Assembly (NCBI GenBank): GCA_900546285.1
Contig: URCJ01000007.1
Location: 1-50,932, forward strand
Reading direction: 5' to 3'
DNA: 50,932 bases
DNA from: an uncultured Solobacterium sp.
Lineage (GTDB): Bacteria > Bacillota_I > Bacilli_A > Erysipelotrichales > Erysipelotrichaceae
Positions 8,307 to 17,050 of the stretch are shown in pieces. The translations under genes and the position numbers were made by a program. Every line of letters starts with the position of its first letter. Positions within the stretch are counted from its first letter, which is position 1. The notes below the pieces were generated by a model. It ran no database searches and had not been told where the DNA came from. It was given only the letters and a program-made list of their open reading frames with translations.

Positions 8307-9870
8307 TTTATTTTATATTTTAATAACTTTAGTATTTTTATGTTTAAGTCTTGTATATGTTAAGAATACTTTACACGTTTTTCAACAAAATCGTTATGAA
8401 TTTTATCGTTATACTGAGTGGCTATTTGATAAGAATAATGTTCATTACTCTAATGCTTTAGTCTATGTAGTGTTGATGTTATTATGTTTTGTTGTTCCTA
8501 AGGGAATTAGATTGCCTATTGTTTTATTAATTACTGTTGTTTTTTCTTATATGGTAATTAAAAAAGAAATGAAAACTGAATATGTAAAACCGCTTGTGTA
8601 TACTGATAGAGTTAAAAGACAAATTGTTGTTTATGCGATTTTAAGTTTTATTATTACTTTCTTATTAACTAAAATTTTACATAATTATTTAAATCTTGTA
8701 GGTATTATTAGTATCTATTTACCATATTTATTGATTTATTTAGTCGCAATCATCACAAATCCTATTGAGAATGCGATTAAAAAGGGTTTTGAGAATGAAG
8801 CTAGAGATATTTTAAAGAATGATGATAATTTAATTAAAGTTGGTATCACGGGATCTTTCGGTAAGACAACTACCAAAAATGTCGTTAATGATATTATTTC
8901 ATCTAAATATTTAACTTTAATTACACCAGCTTCTTATAATACACCGATGGGTATCACAAGAACTATTAGAGAAATGTATAAGCCTATTTATCAAGTATTT
9001 ATTTGTGAGATGGGTGCCGATCATGTTGGTGAAATTACTTATTTGATGGATTTTGTGAAGCCTAAATATGGTATTGTGACATCTATTGGTCCTCAACACT
9101 TAAATACTTTTGGTAACTTAGATAATATCATTAAGGAAAAGATGGAAGAGATTGAAAGATTACCAAAAGATGGCGTTGGCATTATCAATTTGGATAATGA
9201 ATATATTGCGAATTATAAAATCAACAATACTTGTAAGGTGCTTAGTGTTGGCATTGAAAATGAAAAGGCTGATTATTGTGCTTACGGTATTAAGTATTCA
9301 AATGCTGGTACGACATTTAAAGTTAAGTTAGATGGCAAGGCAGCTACTTTTAAGACTATTTTACTTGGTAGTCATAATGTTACTAATATCTTATGTGGCA
9401 TTGCCTTAGCTAGAGAACTTGGCTTAAGTAAAGAAGAGATAATTGATGGTGTAGCTAATATTAAGCAGGTACAGCATCGTTTAGAGATTAAAAAGATTAA
9501 TGGTTTTACTTTCATTGATAATGCCTTCAACTCAAATCCAGTTGGCTGTAAGAGATCACTTGAAGTCTTATCTATGATGAATGGTAAAAGAGTTATTGTG
9601 ACACCAGGCTTGGTTGATTTGGGTAAGGAAGAGGCTAATGAAAATTATGCCTTTGGTGCTTATATGAAAGATAGGGCTGATAATGTAATATTGGTTGGGG
9701 AAAAGAATACTGAGGCTATCTATAGAGGTTTAAAGGACAGTGGCTTTGATATGAATAATGTCAAGGTTGTAAATAGTGAAAAAGAAGCCTTTAATGAAGT
9801 TTATACAAAGTATAGTGTAAAAGATACTATTCTATTGGAGAATGATTTACCAGATGCCTTCATTCATTAA
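8299..9870 (+). CDS. MurF-like Mur ligase with five N-terminal membrane segments
   Basis: MurF adds D-Ala-D-Ala to UDP-MurNAc-tripeptide. The ATPase core here starts at GITGSFGKTTTKN (P-loop 184-192) and has MurF-like EMGADHVGEI, SIGPQHLNTFG and the C-terminal NAFNSNPVG. The first 155 residues carry about five hydrophobic segments (3-22, 54-66, 71-86, 108-128, 133-152) in place of the soluble UDP-substrate domain of classical MurF. Length is 523 against about 450 usual. GGAGAG precedes the ATG. It may be the membrane-bound MurF of this lineage, or act on a lipid-linked precursor. A D-Ala-D-Ala ligase lies four genes downstream. Confidence 0.75.
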   Translation: MNNLFYILITLVFLCLSLVYVKNTLHVFQQNRYEFYRYTEWLFDKNNVHYSNALVYVVLMLLCFVVPKGIRLPIVLLITVVFSYMVIKKEMKTEYVKPLVYTDRVKRQIVVYAILSFIITFLLTKILHNYLNLVGIISIYLPYLLIYLVAIITNPIENAIKKGFENEARDILKNDDNLIKVGITGSFGKTTTKNVVNDIISSKYLTLITPASYNTPMGITRTIREMYKPIYQVFICEMGADHVGEITYLMDFVKPKYGIVTSIGPQHLNTFGNLDNIIKEKMEEIERLPKDGVGIINLDNEYIANYKINNTCKVLSVGIENEKADYCAYGIKYSNAGTTFKVKLDGKAATFKTILLGSHNVTNILCGIALARELGLSKEEIIDGVANIKQVQHRLEIKKINGFTFIDNAFNSNPVGCKRSLEVLSMMNGKRVIVTPGLVDLGKEEANENYAFGAYMKDRADNVILVGEKNTEAIYRGLKDSGFDMNNVKVVNSEKEAFNEVYTKYSVKDTILLENDLPDAFIH

Positions 9871-9884
9871 GAGGTGATTCTATT

Positions 9885-10148
9885 ATGAAAAATGATTTAG
9901 ATTTATTTGAAGATAGAGAAAAAGATTGGCTTGCCAAAGAGATAAGAAGAGAGAACTTGTTAGTTACAGACTTTGATATTAATGATGCTAAAAAACTAAA
10001 ACTTGAGCATTATCAAGCGCATCACGGTAATATCAAGCCTAAGAAATCTAATAATGAAGCATTAGATACTATTCTGTTATTTCTTTTCATTTTTTTGGTG
10101 ATGACTATTGTGTTTATTTTTATGACATTAGCTAGAGGCTATTTTTAA
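9885..10148 (+). CDS. Small membrane protein of unknown function
   Basis: 87 residues: a highly charged N-terminal 60, then one hydrophobic segment (about 62-84) near the C-terminus, giving a tail-anchored shape. AGAGGTGA lies 8 bases before the ATG. It sits between the MurF-like gene and the SPFH gene, with 14 and 15 bases on either side, so it is surely cotranscribed. I do not recognise a family; a membrane-scaffold accessory is a guess from context. Confidence 0.7.
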   Translation: MKNDLDLFEDREKDWLAKEIRRENLLVTDFDINDAKKLKLEHYQAHHGNIKPKKSNNEALDTILLFLFIFLVMTIVFIFMTLARGYF

Positions 10149-10163
10149 GAAAGGTTTATTTTT

Positions 10164-11045
10164 ATGATTTTTGTGATTATTGTCATTGTGCTTATTGTGG
10201 TTGGTTTAATTTCTTGTATGTGCATTGTACCTCAAGGTAGTGCTTGGGTTATCGAAAGACTTGGAAAATATAGTTGTACATGGCAAGCTGGTTTACATAT
10301 TAAGACTCCTATTTTAGAAAGGGTTGTTAGAAAGATTTCTTTAAAGGAACAGGTTGCTGACTTTGAACCTCAATCAGTTATTACTAAGGATAATGTAACT
10401 ATGATGGTTGATTCAATTGTCTTTTTCCAAGTATTTGATCCAAAGCTATTAACTTATGGAGTCGAAAGACCAATTGCGGCGATTGAGAATTTAAGTGCTA
10501 CTACTTTAAGAAATATTATTGGTGAATTATCACTTGATGATACTTTGTCTGGTAGAGATACTATTAACTCTCAAATTACCCAAATCTTAGATGACGCCAC
10601 TGATAAGTGGGGTATTAAGGTAACTCGTGTTGAGGTTAAGGATATTACTCCTCCTAAGTCTATTCAAGAGGCTATGGAGAAACAGATGAAGGCTGAAAGA
10701 GAAAAAAGAGCTATTATTTTGACTGCTGAGGGTGAGAAACAATCTCAAATTACTCGTGCAGAGGGTGAAAAAGAGTCTGCAATTCTTAGAGCTGATGCGG
10801 TTAAGGAACAAAGAATTAGAGAAGCAGAGGGTGAGGCTTTGGCAATTGAGAAAGTAGCTAAGGCCCAAGGTGAGGCTATTAAGCTAATTAATGAAGCATG
10901 TCCTAGTGATTCTTATTTAAAGATTAGATCTTATGAAGCACTTGAAAAGGTGGCTGATGGACAGGCTACTAAGCTTATTGTTCCTAGTGATATTCAAGAT
11001 TTGACAAAGACAGTGGCTGAAGTTAGGGAAGTGTTAGACAAATAA
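10164..11045 (+). CDS. SPFH/Band 7 (stomatin-prohibitin) membrane protein
   Basis: 293 residues. One N-terminal membrane anchor (2-20), an SPFH domain (about 20-190) with the family signature CMCIVPQGSAWVIERLGKY and a DITPPKSIQEAMEKQMKAERE end, then a charged, Ala/Glu-rich helical stretch (about 180-255) with repeats of the type AEGEK(Q/E)S, likely coiled coil. Such proteins form large oligomers on membranes and organise microdomains or proteases. The stop overlaps the start of the next gene (TAATG). Neighbours suggest an envelope role. Confidence 0.9.
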   Translation: MIFVIIVIVLIVVGLISCMCIVPQGSAWVIERLGKYSCTWQAGLHIKTPILERVVRKISLKEQVADFEPQSVITKDNVTMMVDSIVFFQVFDPKLLTYGVERPIAAIENLSATTLRNIIGELSLDDTLSGRDTINSQITQILDDATDKWGIKVTRVEVKDITPPKSIQEAMEKQMKAEREKRAIILTAEGEKQSQITRAEGEKESAILRADAVKEQRIREAEGEALAIEKVAKAQGEAIKLINEACPSDSYLKIRSYEALEKVADGQATKLIVPSDIQDLTKTVAEVREVLDK

Positions 11046-11458
11046 TGCAGGGTAGAGTAAGAATAGATGATGAACTAGAAGAGGCAAAGGTTGCAGGACA
11101 AAAGGCTTTAGATAGTTTATATGCAGCACTCAAACAAATAGATGGCGCTAAGACCGCTGGTATTATTGACATTTTCTCAGATAGTTTCCTAGTAGGCTTA
11201 TTTAAGCATCATAAGATGCATGAGGTATCTTCTTGTTTAAAACAAGCTCAAAGGGATTTGGAAGTATTTAAAAGAGAATTGACTGATGTTTATTCTTTTG
11301 ATGATAATAACTTGAGGACTGATGATTTTGTTGGTTTAACTGATTTGTTTTTTGATAATATCTTTTCTGATTTGGCAATACAAAGACGTATTAGTGATGC
11401 CAAAGTTGAAATAGAGGCTATGATTGATAGAGTAGAAGATATACTTGCTAGATTATAG
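11045..11458 (+). CDS. Helical cytosolic protein of unknown function, coupled to the SPFH gene
   Basis: 137 residues without membrane segments, predicted mostly helical, with an IIDIFSDSFLVGLFKHHKMHE segment split here as IIDIFSDSFLVG (about 39-50) and LFKHHKMHE (51-59). Other Firmicute proteins of unknown function carry a comparable 'D-hydrophobic-GG-hydrophobic-KH-x-K' helix, but I cannot name the family. The start overlaps the SPFH stop by one base (TAATG), which implies coupled, probably stoichiometric translation and so a possible physical partner. Confidence 0.75.
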   Translation: MQGRVRIDDELEEAKVAGQKALDSLYAALKQIDGAKTAGIIDIFSDSFLVGLFKHHKMHEVSSCLKQAQRDLEVFKRELTDVYSFDDNNLRTDDFVGLTDLFFDNIFSDLAIQRRISDAKVEIEAMIDRVEDILARL

Positions 11459-11477
11459 AAGGGTGTATAATGTTTTT

Positions 11478-12665
11478 ATGAAATTAAATGTTGCAGTATT
11501 TTTTGGAGGTATGTCTTGTGAACATGAAATATCATGTATCACAGGTAATCAAGCTTTAAAGGCTCTTGATGATACAAAATATGAAATCATACCTATTTAT
11601 GTTTCTAAGGAAAACGACTTATATACAGGTTCTAACTTATTTGAATTAAAGAATTATTATGATCTTGATAAGCTATGTAAATCATTGGATAAAGTGTGTT
11701 TATATAAGGATGGTAATAAGGTTTATCTAAAGCCTATTAAGGGAATGTTTGCGAAGGCACAAACTATCGATGTAGCTTTCTTGGCTATGCATGGTACTGG
11801 GGGCGAAGATGGTTCTTTACAAGGAATGATGGAAATGTTGGATCTTCCTTATACTTCTAGTAATGTATTGGGTAGTGCAGTAGGCCAAGATAAGGTTATA
11901 ATGAAAGAAATCTTAGAATATGAACATGTTCCAATGGTTCCTTGGTTCTTTGTCTATAGTAATGATATTACAAATACTTATAAGGATATTGAGGCTAAGG
12001 CTGAGACGATTGGTTATCCGCTTATTGTTAAGCCAGCTAATTTAGGTTCAAGTATTGGCATTGAAATTGTTCATAAGAAGGATGAATTAAAGAGTGCTTT
12101 AAGTGAATGTGCTAAATATGATGATAAGCTTGTTATTGAAAAGATGGTTAAACAATTAAAGGAAGTTAACATTTCAGTAATGGGTAATAGTAAGGATGCT
12201 AAGGTTAGTGCTATTGAGGAAGTAATGAAGGGTGATGAATTCTTAAGTTTCTCAAATAAGTATCTTGGTGGTGGCAAGGGAACTAAGGGTTCTAAGCCTA
12301 CTAAGGTGGCTCCTACTAAGGGTTCTAAGGGTATGGCTAGTGCTAGCAGAATCGTTCCGGCAAGACTTGATGGCAATCAACAAAAAGAAATTGAAGAATA
12401 TGCACTAAAGTCATTTAAGGCTTTAAATGCTTCTGGGGCAGTTAGAATTGATTTTATGATTGATAAGGAAGATGGTTCTGTTTATGTCAATGAAATTAAT
12501 TCGATTCCAGGTTCACTTGCTTTCTATTTATGGAAGGAAGTTGGCGTTGATTTTAGAGAAGAATGCGATTTGTTGATTAATAACGCATTGAATGTTTACA
12601 GAGAAAAGAAGAAGAAAGTTCGTTCTTTTGACACAAATATTTTAAGTAATTATAAGGAGAATTAA
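11478..12665 (+). CDS. ddl: D-alanine--D-alanine ligase
   Basis: Makes the D-Ala-D-Ala dipeptide used by MurF. The N-terminal FFGGMSCEHEIS, the ATP-grasp segments VKPANLGSSIGIE and VRIDFMID, and the C-terminal VNEINSIPGS with its Mg-binding residues are all present. I start it at 11478 (395 residues): upstream in-frame codons precede the family motif and lack a ribosome site. TATAAT (11466-11471) lies exactly 6 bases before this ATG, suggesting an internal promoter and leaderless mRNA. Residues about 264-290, where the omega loop is expected, are a Gly/Lys/Ser/Thr-rich insert with repeated TKGSK units. Confidence 0.95.
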   Translation: MKLNVAVFFGGMSCEHEISCITGNQALKALDDTKYEIIPIYVSKENDLYTGSNLFELKNYYDLDKLCKSLDKVCLYKDGNKVYLKPIKGMFAKAQTIDVAFLAMHGTGGEDGSLQGMMEMLDLPYTSSNVLGSAVGQDKVIMKEILEYEHVPMVPWFFVYSNDITNTYKDIEAKAETIGYPLIVKPANLGSSIGIEIVHKKDELKSALSECAKYDDKLVIEKMVKQLKEVNISVMGNSKDAKVSAIEEVMKGDEFLSFSNKYLGGGKGTKGSKPTKVAPTKGSKGMASASRIVPARLDGNQQKEIEEYALKSFKALNASGAVRIDFMIDKEDGSVYVNEINSIPGSLAFYLWKEVGVDFREECDLLINNALNVYREKKKKVRSFDTNILSNYKEN

Positions 12666-12667
12666 TT

Positions 12668-13384
12668 ATGTCAACACCTCACAATCAGGCAATTATGGGA
12701 GATATCGCTAAGGTTGTATTGATGCCAGGCGATCCATTACGTGCAAAATTTATTGCGGAAACTTTTTTAGAGAATCCTGTTCAATTCAATTCAGTAAGAA
12801 ATATGTTTGGTTATACAGGAACTTATAAGGGCAAGAAAGTGTCTGTTATGGGTTCTGGTATGGGCATGCCAAGTATTGGTATCTATTCACATGAACTATA
12901 TAGTTCTTATGGAGTAGAATCTATCATTAGAATTGGTACAGCTGGTGCTTATAAGGAAGAATTAAATCTTTATGATGTAATTCTTGCTGATAGTGCTTAT
13001 TCTGAATCTTCTTATCCTTTGGCTATGTCTGGTGTAAATACACATGTAACATATCCAAGTGAAGAATTAAATAAGACTATTTTGGATAGTGCTGCAAAGG
13101 CTGGTATTCCAGTAACTTGTGGTAGAATTCATTCTAGTGATGTTTTCTATCATGATGCATCTTCTAACTATATGGATGGTGTTAATGAAAATAACTGCTT
13201 AGTAGTTGAAATGGAAAGTTTTGCGCTTTTCCACAACGCTAAGATGTTAAATAAGAAGGCAGCTTGTATCGTTACTGTTTCTGATTCTTTAGTTAATCAT
13301 GTAGAGACTACTGCAGAAGAGAGACAAACAGCTTTCACTAATATGATGAAGATTGCGCTTGAGGCTGCTATCGCAAATGAATAA
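12668..13384 (+). CDS. deoD: Purine-nucleoside phosphorylase, DeoD type
   Basis: Phosphorolyses purine (deoxy)nucleosides to base and (deoxy)ribose 1-phosphate. 238 residues, the usual length for the hexameric class. Motifs: MPGDPLRAKFIAE near the N-terminus, GSGMGMPSIGIYSHEL (phosphate site), IRIGTAGAY, and VVEMESFALF with SDSL for ribose and base binding. AAGGAG lies before the ATG, 2 bases after ddl. The last codons overlap the start of a 32-codon membrane peptide gene. Confidence 0.95.
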   Translation: MSTPHNQAIMGDIAKVVLMPGDPLRAKFIAETFLENPVQFNSVRNMFGYTGTYKGKKVSVMGSGMGMPSIGIYSHELYSSYGVESIIRIGTAGAYKEELNLYDVILADSAYSESSYPLAMSGVNTHVTYPSEELNKTILDSAAKAGIPVTCGRIHSSDVFYHDASSNYMDGVNENNCLVVEMESFALFHNAKMLNKKAACIVTVSDSLVNHVETTAEERQTAFTNMMKIALEAAIANE

Positions 13385-13475
13385 AACAACTCGTAAGGCT
13401 TTTGTGTGGATTTTAATAATCCTAATGGTAGTTATTACAATCTTACCTTTGGCTTCATTATTATTTACTTCATGA
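13377..13475 (+). CDS. 32-residue single-span membrane peptide, Prli42/DUF4044-like
   Basis: An ATG inside the deoD stop region (GCAAATGAATAA) opens a 32-codon frame, starting MNKTTRKAFV with a hydrophobic segment at about 10-30, ending in TGA that overlaps the ATG of the next gene (ATGA). Overlap at both ends leaves almost no noncoding base between deoD and the lipoprotein gene, which is strong positional support. A short Lys/Arg-rich start followed by one membrane span and a short tail matches Prli42 (stressosome membrane anchor) and DUF4044-type peptides of Firmicutes. The family link is by shape only. Confidence 0.6.
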   Translation: MNKTTRKAFVWILIILMVVITILPLASLLFTS

Positions 13476-14596
13476 AAAAGCTTATATTATTATTTATTTT
13501 ATTACTATTATGTGCTTGTTCTAACGAGTATAAAAAGCTTGGTTATTCTGTTAAGGCCGCTAATGTCATTAGTAGCTTAGGTGAAAAGGACCAAGTCTTT
13601 TTTAGTGAGTATGATGAGAATTTAGATTCTATTCTTTCTAATAAAGATTTTAAATTAGAAAATTTAAGATTATATATTCAATTTAGTAGGCACTTAAATG
13701 GTGATGATATCGTTAGATTGGTGAATGATGGTACCATTGGTTATTTTAACTATGGTGTTATTAAGAATTTGACTTCAAATAAAGACTTTGTTGTTGAAAA
13801 GATAAATGAATATCTTGATTTATATAAGGATATCAAGGATGCAGATACCGTTATCTTTATGGCTAAACAAGGAATTGATTCAGATGTTGAATTAGTATCT
13901 AAGCTTATTAAGGATAAGGGGTATATTGTAGATAATTTGCCTTTATATCTTAAATATAAGGATGATAAAGAAGAAATAAGAAGTTTAGTTGAATATGTTA
14001 ATACCTTAAGTTTCTTAAGATATTATGAGGATAATTTTTATGCTGAACCTGATAAGTATGGAACTGAAGTATTAGTTAATAAATATTATTATTTGGGTCC
14101 TGATTATGTACCAACTGATTTAATTGAATTAAAGGAATATGGTTATGGTTCTTTAAGAAAAGTGGCTTATGATGCTTATGTTAAGATGTATGAGGCTGCT
14201 AAAAAAGATGGTGTTAGTTTCTATGTAACTTCATCGTATCGTTCGTATAAGACACAAGTTATCATTTATAATCGTTACTTAACAATAGATCCTCAAGAGA
14301 AGGTTGATATCTATAGTGCTAGACCGGGTTTCTCTGATCATCAGACAGGCTATACGGTTGATATCTTAACTTCAGGTCATGACTTTGATACCTTTTACTT
14401 GACACCTGCCGCAAAGTGGTTGGCTGATAATGCCTATAAGTATGGATTTATCTTAAGATATCCTAAAGGTTTAGAACAAGCCACTGGTTATGAATATGAG
14501 GCATGGCATTTCCGTTATGTGGGAGATGTTGCGAGTGATGTTTATAAAAGTGGTTTAAGTTATGATGAATATTTCGCAAAGTATATTGAAGAGTAG
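13472..14596 (+). CDS. VanY-type D-alanyl-D-alanine carboxypeptidase lipoprotein
   Basis: 374 residues from the ATG at 13472, which gives a typical lipoprotein signal: MKKLILLFILLLLCAC with the lipid-modified Cys16. The C-terminal domain (about 235-370) has SSYRSYKTQ, the zinc-binding SDHQTGYTVDI and YEAWHFRYVG, as in VanY/LAS peptidases that remove the last D-Ala of peptidoglycan stems. The middle 200 residues are helical and unassigned. The start overlaps the stop of the small membrane peptide (ATGA), so translation is probably coupled; there is no ribosome site. Confidence 0.88.
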   Translation: MKKLILLFILLLLCACSNEYKKLGYSVKAANVISSLGEKDQVFFSEYDENLDSILSNKDFKLENLRLYIQFSRHLNGDDIVRLVNDGTIGYFNYGVIKNLTSNKDFVVEKINEYLDLYKDIKDADTVIFMAKQGIDSDVELVSKLIKDKGYIVDNLPLYLKYKDDKEEIRSLVEYVNTLSFLRYYEDNFYAEPDKYGTEVLVNKYYYLGPDYVPTDLIELKEYGYGSLRKVAYDAYVKMYEAAKKDGVSFYVTSSYRSYKTQVIIYNRYLTIDPQEKVDIYSARPGFSDHQTGYTVDILTSGHDFDTFYLTPAAKWLADNAYKYGFILRYPKGLEQATGYEYEAWHFRYVGDVASDVYKSGLSYDEYFAKYIEE

Positions 14597-14628
14597 TAGA
14601 ATATATAGGAAAGAAGGTTATATATAAA

Positions 14629-15648
14629 ATGGGTATGTTTGATAAGTTGTTAGGCAACTTAAAATCTAGTCGTAAGACAATTGTTTTTACCGAGGGTAAT
14701 GATGTGCGTATTTTAAGTGCTGCACAAAGATTGTTAAATGAAGATTTAATGGATGTTATCTTATGTGGTAATGTTGATGAAGTTAATGGTGTTGCCAAGG
14801 AAAATGGCTTAGATGTTTCTAAGGCTACAATCTTAGATCCTCTTACTTATCCTGAAATGGATGAGATGGTTAAGACTATGGTTGAGCTTAGAAAAGGTAA
14901 GATGAGCGAAGAAGAATGTAGAATCTTATTAACTAAGTGTAACTACTTCGGTACAATGCTTGTAAAGATGGGCAAGGCTCATGCCTTACTTGGTGGTGCT
15001 ACTTATTCTACTGCTGATACAGTAAGACCTGCTCTTCAATTAATTAAAACAAGAAAGGGTGCTAATTTAGTAAGTTCTTGTTTCATTCTTGAAAGAGAAA
15101 AAGAAGGTGTTGAAGAAAAGTTAGTTATGGGTGATTGTGCTATCAATATCGCTTATACTGATAGACTTGATAAGGAAGGCAATGTGGTATTGAGTGCTGC
15201 TGCTCAACTTGGTGAAGTTGCAGTTGAGACTGCAAGAACTGCTAGATATTTCGGTATTGATCCTAAGGTTGCGGTATTATCATTTTCAACTTATGGTTCT
15301 GCAAAGGGTGGTACAGTAGCTTTATCTCATGATGCAGTTATTGAAGCTAGAAAGATGGATCCAGAATTAGCAATTGATGGTGAATTACAATTTGATGCCG
15401 CTATTTCTCCAGTTGTAGCTAAGGTTAAATGTCCTAATTCAACTGTTGCAGGTAAGGCTAACACATTCATTTTCCCATTGATTGAAGCTGGTAATATTGG
15501 TTATAAGATTGCTCAAAGACTTGGTGGTTATGCAGCATATGGACCTATTTTACAAGGTTTAAATGCTCCTATTAACGACTTGTCTAGAGGTTGCGATGCT
15601 GATGAAGTATATGTAATGGCAATCGTTACAGCTGGAATGGCTGAATAA
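14629..15648 (+). CDS. pta: Phosphate acetyltransferase
   Basis: Interconverts acetyl-CoA and acetyl phosphate for fermentative ATP formation with acetate kinase. 339 residues, the length of the short catalytic form. Motifs: VFTEGNDVRILSAAQRL near the N-terminus, LLGGATYSTADTVRPALQ in the middle, AVLSFSTYGSAKGG and KVKCPNSTVAGKANTFIFP near the end; the last is the classic Pta signature (PNSTVAGxANxFIFPxL). AAGAAGG lies about 12 bases before the ATG. A strong terminator follows and closes the plus-strand run from cdaA. Confidence 0.96.
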   Translation: MGMFDKLLGNLKSSRKTIVFTEGNDVRILSAAQRLLNEDLMDVILCGNVDEVNGVAKENGLDVSKATILDPLTYPEMDEMVKTMVELRKGKMSEEECRILLTKCNYFGTMLVKMGKAHALLGGATYSTADTVRPALQLIKTRKGANLVSSCFILEREKEGVEEKLVMGDCAINIAYTDRLDKEGNVVLSAAAQLGEVAVETARTARYFGIDPKVAVLSFSTYGSAKGGTVALSHDAVIEARKMDPELAIDGELQFDAAISPVVAKVKCPNSTVAGKANTFIFPLIEAGNIGYKIAQRLGGYAAYGPILQGLNAPINDLSRGCDADEVYVMAIVTAGMAE

Positions 15649-15659
15649 TAAATAGGAAT

Positions 15660-15682
15660 AACGGCCTATTGGCCGTTTTTTA
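15660..15682 (+). terminator. Terminator after pta
   Basis: ACGGCC-TATT-GGCCGT stem-loop (15661-15676) followed by a T-rich tract. It is the first strong terminator after 1901. Confidence 0.9.
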
Positions 15683-15691
15683 ATTGCTTGT

Positions 15692-17050
15692 ATGAAAAAT
15701 GATTTAGGTAAAGATAAAATTAGCAAGTTAGTTTTTGCGATTGCGATACCTAGTATGATAGCTCAAATTGTAAATGTCTTATATTCGGTAATCGATAGAA
15801 TCTATATTGGGCATTTACAAGATGCCGGTTCTTTAGCTCTTGCAGGGGTTGGTGTGTGTGGACCAATTCTTACTATGATTGCCGCTTTAGGATCTCTTGT
15901 TGGTGTTGGCGGCGGTGCTTTATGTGCTATTAAATTAGGTGAAAGGAAAGAAGATGTAGCTAGAGATATTATTTCTAGTTCTTTTATATTGTTACTTATA
16001 ATTTCAATAATCATTCCACCGATTATTATTTATTTTCAAGAGCATATTTTATTATTATTTGGGGCAAGTGAAGCAACACTTCCTTATGCAATAAGCTACT
16101 TTAAAGTATATCTATTGGGTACGCCATTCGCTTTACTTACGATAGGTATGAATAATTTCATCAATTGTCAAGGTTATTCAAAGATGGCTATGGTGACTAC
16201 TTTGATTGGTACTTTTATTAATATTATCTTAGATCCGATCTTGATGTTTAAGTTTAATATGGGCGTTACTGGCGCTGCTCTAGCTTCTATTATTGGTCAA
16301 TTTGTATCTTGTGTCTTTGTCTTATATATCTTGATGTCAAATAAGTTAGAGATATCTTTGCGTATTAAGAAACTCAATTTAAAGTTATCTAGCGAAATAT
16401 TAACAATCGGTTTTAACCAATTTATCATTGTAATGTTTGATAATGTAATGATTATTGCGCTTAATTCATTACTTAAAAAATATGGTGGCCAAGAAGCGGA
16501 TACTTATATTGCGATTAATACTATTATTCAATCTTTTATGTTGATAGTAACAATGCCTTTAGGTGGCATTAGCGGTGGTACACAGTGTATTTTAAGTTAT
16601 AACTATGGTGCATATAATGTTGATAGGGTTAAGGAAGCTTTCTATTATCTGATGAAAGTTTGTGCATGTTATTGCACGATTATGTTTGTTGCAGTGTATT
16701 TGTTTGGCAATGGTTTTATAACTTTATTTACTAAAGATTTATATTTAAAAGAAATGACTTTTAAAGCATTAAAAATATATACCTTATTCATTATTCCACT
16801 AGGTTTTCAATATGAGATGGTTGATGGCATGACTGCCTTAGGACAGGTTAAGATTTCTTTATTCTTATCTTTCTTTAGAAAGTCTGTATATTTTATTATG
16901 TTGTTTATTTTGCCTTTATTCTTTTCCCCTATTTATATTTTTGCATCAGAGAGTATATCGGATATACTTGCACCCATTGTCTCTTATCTAGTTGTTAAAC
17001 ATAACTTTGATAAGATCATGGAGTGGAGATTATATTGTAGGGCAAATTAA
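15692..17050 (+). CDS. MATE-family multidrug/metabolite efflux transporter
   Basis: 452 residues with 12 predicted membrane segments. The start ISKLVFAIAIPSMIAQIVNVLYSVIDRIYIGHL, described here as the segment at about 9-41, carries the P-M-hydrophobic...D-x-hydrophobic-GHL pattern of MATE carriers, which use Na+ or H+ gradients to export cations and drugs. It begins 10 bases after the pta terminator with no Shine-Dalgarno sequence; TTTAAT lies 7 bases before the ATG, so a leaderless start is possible. Its 3' end overlaps the convergent IclR gene by 21 bases. Confidence 0.88.
   Translation: MKNDLGKDKISKLVFAIAIPSMIAQIVNVLYSVIDRIYIGHLQDAGSLALAGVGVCGPILTMIAALGSLVGVGGGALCAIKLGERKEDVARDIISSSFILLLIISIIIPPIIIYFQEHILLLFGASEATLPYAISYFKVYLLGTPFALLTIGMNNFINCQGYSKMAMVTTLIGTFINIILDPILMFKFNMGVTGAALASIIGQFVSCVFVLYILMSNKLEISLRIKKLNLKLSSEILTIGFNQFIIVMFDNVMIIALNSLLKKYGGQEADTYIAINTIIQSFMLIVTMPLGGISGGTQCILSYNYGAYNVDRVKEAFYYLMKVCACYCTIMFVAVYLFGNGFITLFTKDLYLKEMTFKALKIYTLFIIPLGFQYEMVDGMTALGQVKISLFLSFFRKSVYFIMLFILPLFFSPIYIFASESISDILAPIVSYLVVKHNFDKIMEWRLYCRAN

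Noticed and set aside
12268..12348. Repeat in ddl as a frameshift or sequencing artefact
   Set aside because: The frame is intact and the ATP-grasp motifs on both sides are in place.
17030..17050. 21-base overlap of the MATE and IclR genes as a mis-called end
   Set aside because: Both stops are clear and both C-termini look complete; tail overlap of convergent genes is common.
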